From Rathayibacter oskolensis (GTDB lineage Bacteria > Actinomycetota > Actinomycetes > Actinomycetales > Microbacteriaceae): a stretch of 64,000 nucleotides of DNA. The DNA is taken from NCBI RefSeq assembly GCF_900177245.1, contig NZ_FXBM01000003.1:248001-312000 (forward strand), read 5' to 3'. Position numbers and translations under genes: made by a program. Shown here in pieces: positions 62,596 to 64,000 of this stretch (the stretch's first letter is position 1; every line of letters starts with the position of its first letter). The notes under the pieces are model-generated. The model was not told the DNA's origin. It saw only the letters and a list, made by a program, of their open reading frames with translations, and made no database searches.

Positions 62596-63267
62596 ATGAC
62601 CGTCACCCGTCCCGAGGCCCTGTTCAGCGTGACCGGAGTGGTGGTGCCCGGGGATCAGCGGGGTCGCCTCCTCGGGTTCCCGACCGCGAACATCCCGCTC
62701 GCCGAGAGCGGGCTCGCCGACGGCGTGTATGCGGGCACCGTGCACGACCGGGCCGACGGCTCGACGCACGTCGCGGCCGTCTCGGTCGGCCGCCGCACCA
62801 GCTTCTACGGACGGGACGGGCAGCGCCTGCTCGAGGCGCACCTGCTCGACTTCTCCGGCCCTCTCTACGGGCACGAGATCACGGTCGAGCTGTGCGCGAA
62901 GCTGCGCCCGCAGCGCCGCTACCGCGACGCGGAGGCGCTCGTGCAGCAGCTGGGGCGCGACATCGCCGCCACCCGCACCTGGGCTCGCGAGCAGTCCGCC
63001 GAGGCGTCGCGGCGACGAGCCGACGTGCGGCCCCGGGCGAAGCGGGCGCACGAGACGAGCGAGCGGATCCGCCGCGAGCGGGAGGAGCAGAGGCTCGCCG
63101 CGATCGCGCGCACCGTGACCGAGGTCGGCCCGACCGAGGTGACGCACGAGCTGGTCGCCGTGCGCAGCCGCGTCCCCGTGGCCTACCTCCGCTGGGCCTA
63201 CCCGAGTGTCGACGAGCTGCTCGCTGCTGCCGCGTCGTTCGCTCCCCGCTCCGACGCCCCGAGCTGA
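62596..63267 (+). CDS. Riboflavin-kinase-domain protein with C-terminal TetR-like helix-turn-helix
   Basis: 223 residues. Residues 10-125 are a stand-alone riboflavin kinase domain: RGRLLGFPTAN (the PTAN metal/ATP motif), DGVYAGTV, SVGRRTSFYG, EAHLLDFSGPLYGHEI and KLRPQRRYRD. No FAD-synthetase half is present, unlike the usual bifunctional RibF. Residues 130-165 are a charged helix. Residues about 172-215 (THELVAVRSRVPVAYLRWAY then PSVDELLAAA) resemble the TetR DNA-binding helices. This suggests a flavin-sensing regulator or a kinase with a DNA-binding tail (inferred). The adjacent GntR gene converges on it. Confidence 0.8.
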   Translation: MTVTRPEALFSVTGVVVPGDQRGRLLGFPTANIPLAESGLADGVYAGTVHDRADGSTHVAAVSVGRRTSFYGRDGQRLLEAHLLDFSGPLYGHEITVELCAKLRPQRRYRDAEALVQQLGRDIAATRTWAREQSAEASRRRADVRPRAKRAHETSERIRREREEQRLAAIARTVTEVGPTEVTHELVAVRSRVPVAYLRWAYPSVDELLAAAASFAPRSDAPS

Positions 63268-63325
63268 GGCCGCGGGCCCGCGGGCAGCCCCCAGGCGGGC
63301 GGCGGCCTCAGACCCGCGCGTGTGG

Positions 63326-64000
63326 CTAAGCGGCCGACCGGACCGCCCGCGCCTGAGCCGAGGCGGACCGCCGCGTCGAGAGCACCACGCCGGCGGCGAC
63401 GTAGTAGCTGTGGCTGAACTCCCTCGCGCGACCGTCCTCCCCCACGAGGAGCCTCTCCTTGAGGAGCAGGAGCGTCCCCGGCGCGACGCCGAGCAGACCG
63501 GCGGCTCGGTCGCCGGCCCGCACGGCGTGCACGCTGGTCTCGATCCGGTCGAGCGACACTCCGTAGCTGTGGCGGAACAGATCGTCGAAGTCGACCCGGG
63601 TCTCGTTCGTCAGCGGACGGGGGTGCTCCACCGGTTCGGAGTAGCGGATGTAGATGACGAAGGGTCGGCCGTCGCGGCGCGAGAGGAAGTGGCCGACGGA
63701 CACGGTCGGGCAGTCCGTCCCCAGCCGCTCGCCGACGATCGGCGGAGTCGGGATGGTCGCCGCCGAGATGCTCTCGGTGCGATGGCGCCCGGTGTCCTCG
63801 GGGGACCAGCCCATGGCGTTGTCGATCGTGAGCTCGGCGATCGGGACGACGACCACAGTGCCGTGGCGACGATCCCGCCGGATGAGGCCCTCGTCGACGA
63901 GTTGCGCGAGAGCGGCGCGCACGGTGTTGCGCGAGGTGCTGAACTCCCGGGCGAGATCGTCCTCGACGAGCTGCTCGTCGACGCGGAAGAGCCCGCCGCG
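63326..64000 (-). CDS. GntR-family regulator with UTRA domain, N-terminus beyond the right edge
   Basis: About 225 residues are visible; the frame is open to the window edge. The part nearest the edge is the winged HTH (LVEDDLAREFSTSRNTVRAA and ALAQLVDEGLIRRDRRHGTV). The rest is a UTRA effector domain (CPTVSVGHFLSRRDGRPFVI, GVSLDRIETSVHAVRAG, GTLLLLKERLLVGEDGR). HutC-type GntR regulators bind small metabolites. The neighbouring target lies outside the window or is the convergent flavokinase-like gene. Confidence 0.88.
   Translation of the reverse strand, partial: RGGLFRVDEQLVEDDLAREFSTSRNTVRAALAQLVDEGLIRRDRRHGTVVVVPIAELTIDNAMGWSPEDTGRHRTESISAATIPTPPIVGERLGTDCPTVSVGHFLSRRDGRPFVIYIRYSEPVEHPRPLTNETRVDFDDLFRHSYGVSLDRIETSVHAVRAGDRAAGLLGVAPGTLLLLKERLLVGEDGRAREFSHSYYVAAGVVLSTRRSASAQARAVRSAA

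Overview
The window is high-GC DNA (roughly 70% by eye). Its gene content fits an actinobacterium of the family Microbacteriaceae, close to Rathayibacter, Curtobacterium or Clavibacter. Supporting markers are NucS mismatch endonuclease, an Lsr2-type nucleoid protein, a DUF7882-type 100-residue protein, an ECF42-type sigma factor paired with a YCII/DGPF protein, an MT0933-like small protein and many GTG starts. The genus is inferred. No rRNA, tRNA, CRISPR array, transposase or integrase was recognised.

Layout. (1) 1-7373: an unusual accessory locus. A leftward set of four genes (long coiled-coil protein, four-helix membrane protein, tiny cysteine-rich protein, lipoprotein running off the left edge) faces a rightward gene for a 999-residue CHAT-protease protein with both catalytic residues, followed by two small unknown genes. 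A 12-bp motif recurs behind several of these genes. (2) 7380-13291: an F420-type oxidoreductase homologue, a ROK regulator and a CUT2 sugar ABC transporter (chvE-mmsA-mmsB) with a readable promoter, operator and attenuator. (3) 13731-21784: a complete potassium-uptake operon, small membrane peptide-kdpF-A-B-C-D-E. (4) 21908-24415: polysaccharide deacetylase lipoprotein, then luxS and mtn, both acting on S-adenosylhomocysteine-derived compounds. (5) 24853-32618: a divergent Nit1C-type nitrilase cluster (radical SAM, fused GNAT-AIR-synthase, MSMEG_0572-type protein, nitrilase, MSMEG_0570-type protein, flavin oxidoreductase, a second nitrilase-fold protein lacking the catalytic cysteine, glycosyltransferase). 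An acyl-CoA-ligase-like gene follows.

(6) 34101-52000: ordinary chromosomal genes, including the ECF42/YCII pair, an ABC-F ATPase, MarR, AraC, LacI and MFS genes, Lsr2, NucS, a MATE exporter and an ACR3-like transporter. Several intergenic repeats lie here: a 19-bp tandem array, REP-like hairpins and a periodic leader before lsr2. (7) 52089-61729: a phage-tailspike-like beta-helix protein divergent from an apparent c-di-GMP-controlled polysaccharide system. That system comprises a GGDEF-EAL protein, a BcsB-like surface protein, a GT39-like membrane glycosyltransferase and a family-2 synthase with an N-terminal MshEN (c-di-GMP-binding type) domain. (8) 61730-64000: a gene fragment, two striking inverted repeats, a riboflavin-kinase domain fused to a TetR-like helix-turn-helix, and a GntR regulator cut by the right edge.

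The best candidates for something undescribed are the CHAT locus (1-6405), the c-di-GMP polysaccharide operon (53516-61729), the cysteine-less nitrilase paralogue (30628-31467), the flavokinase-HTH fusion (62596-63267), and the non-coding repeats at 36482-36614, 42442-42568 and 62229-62283.
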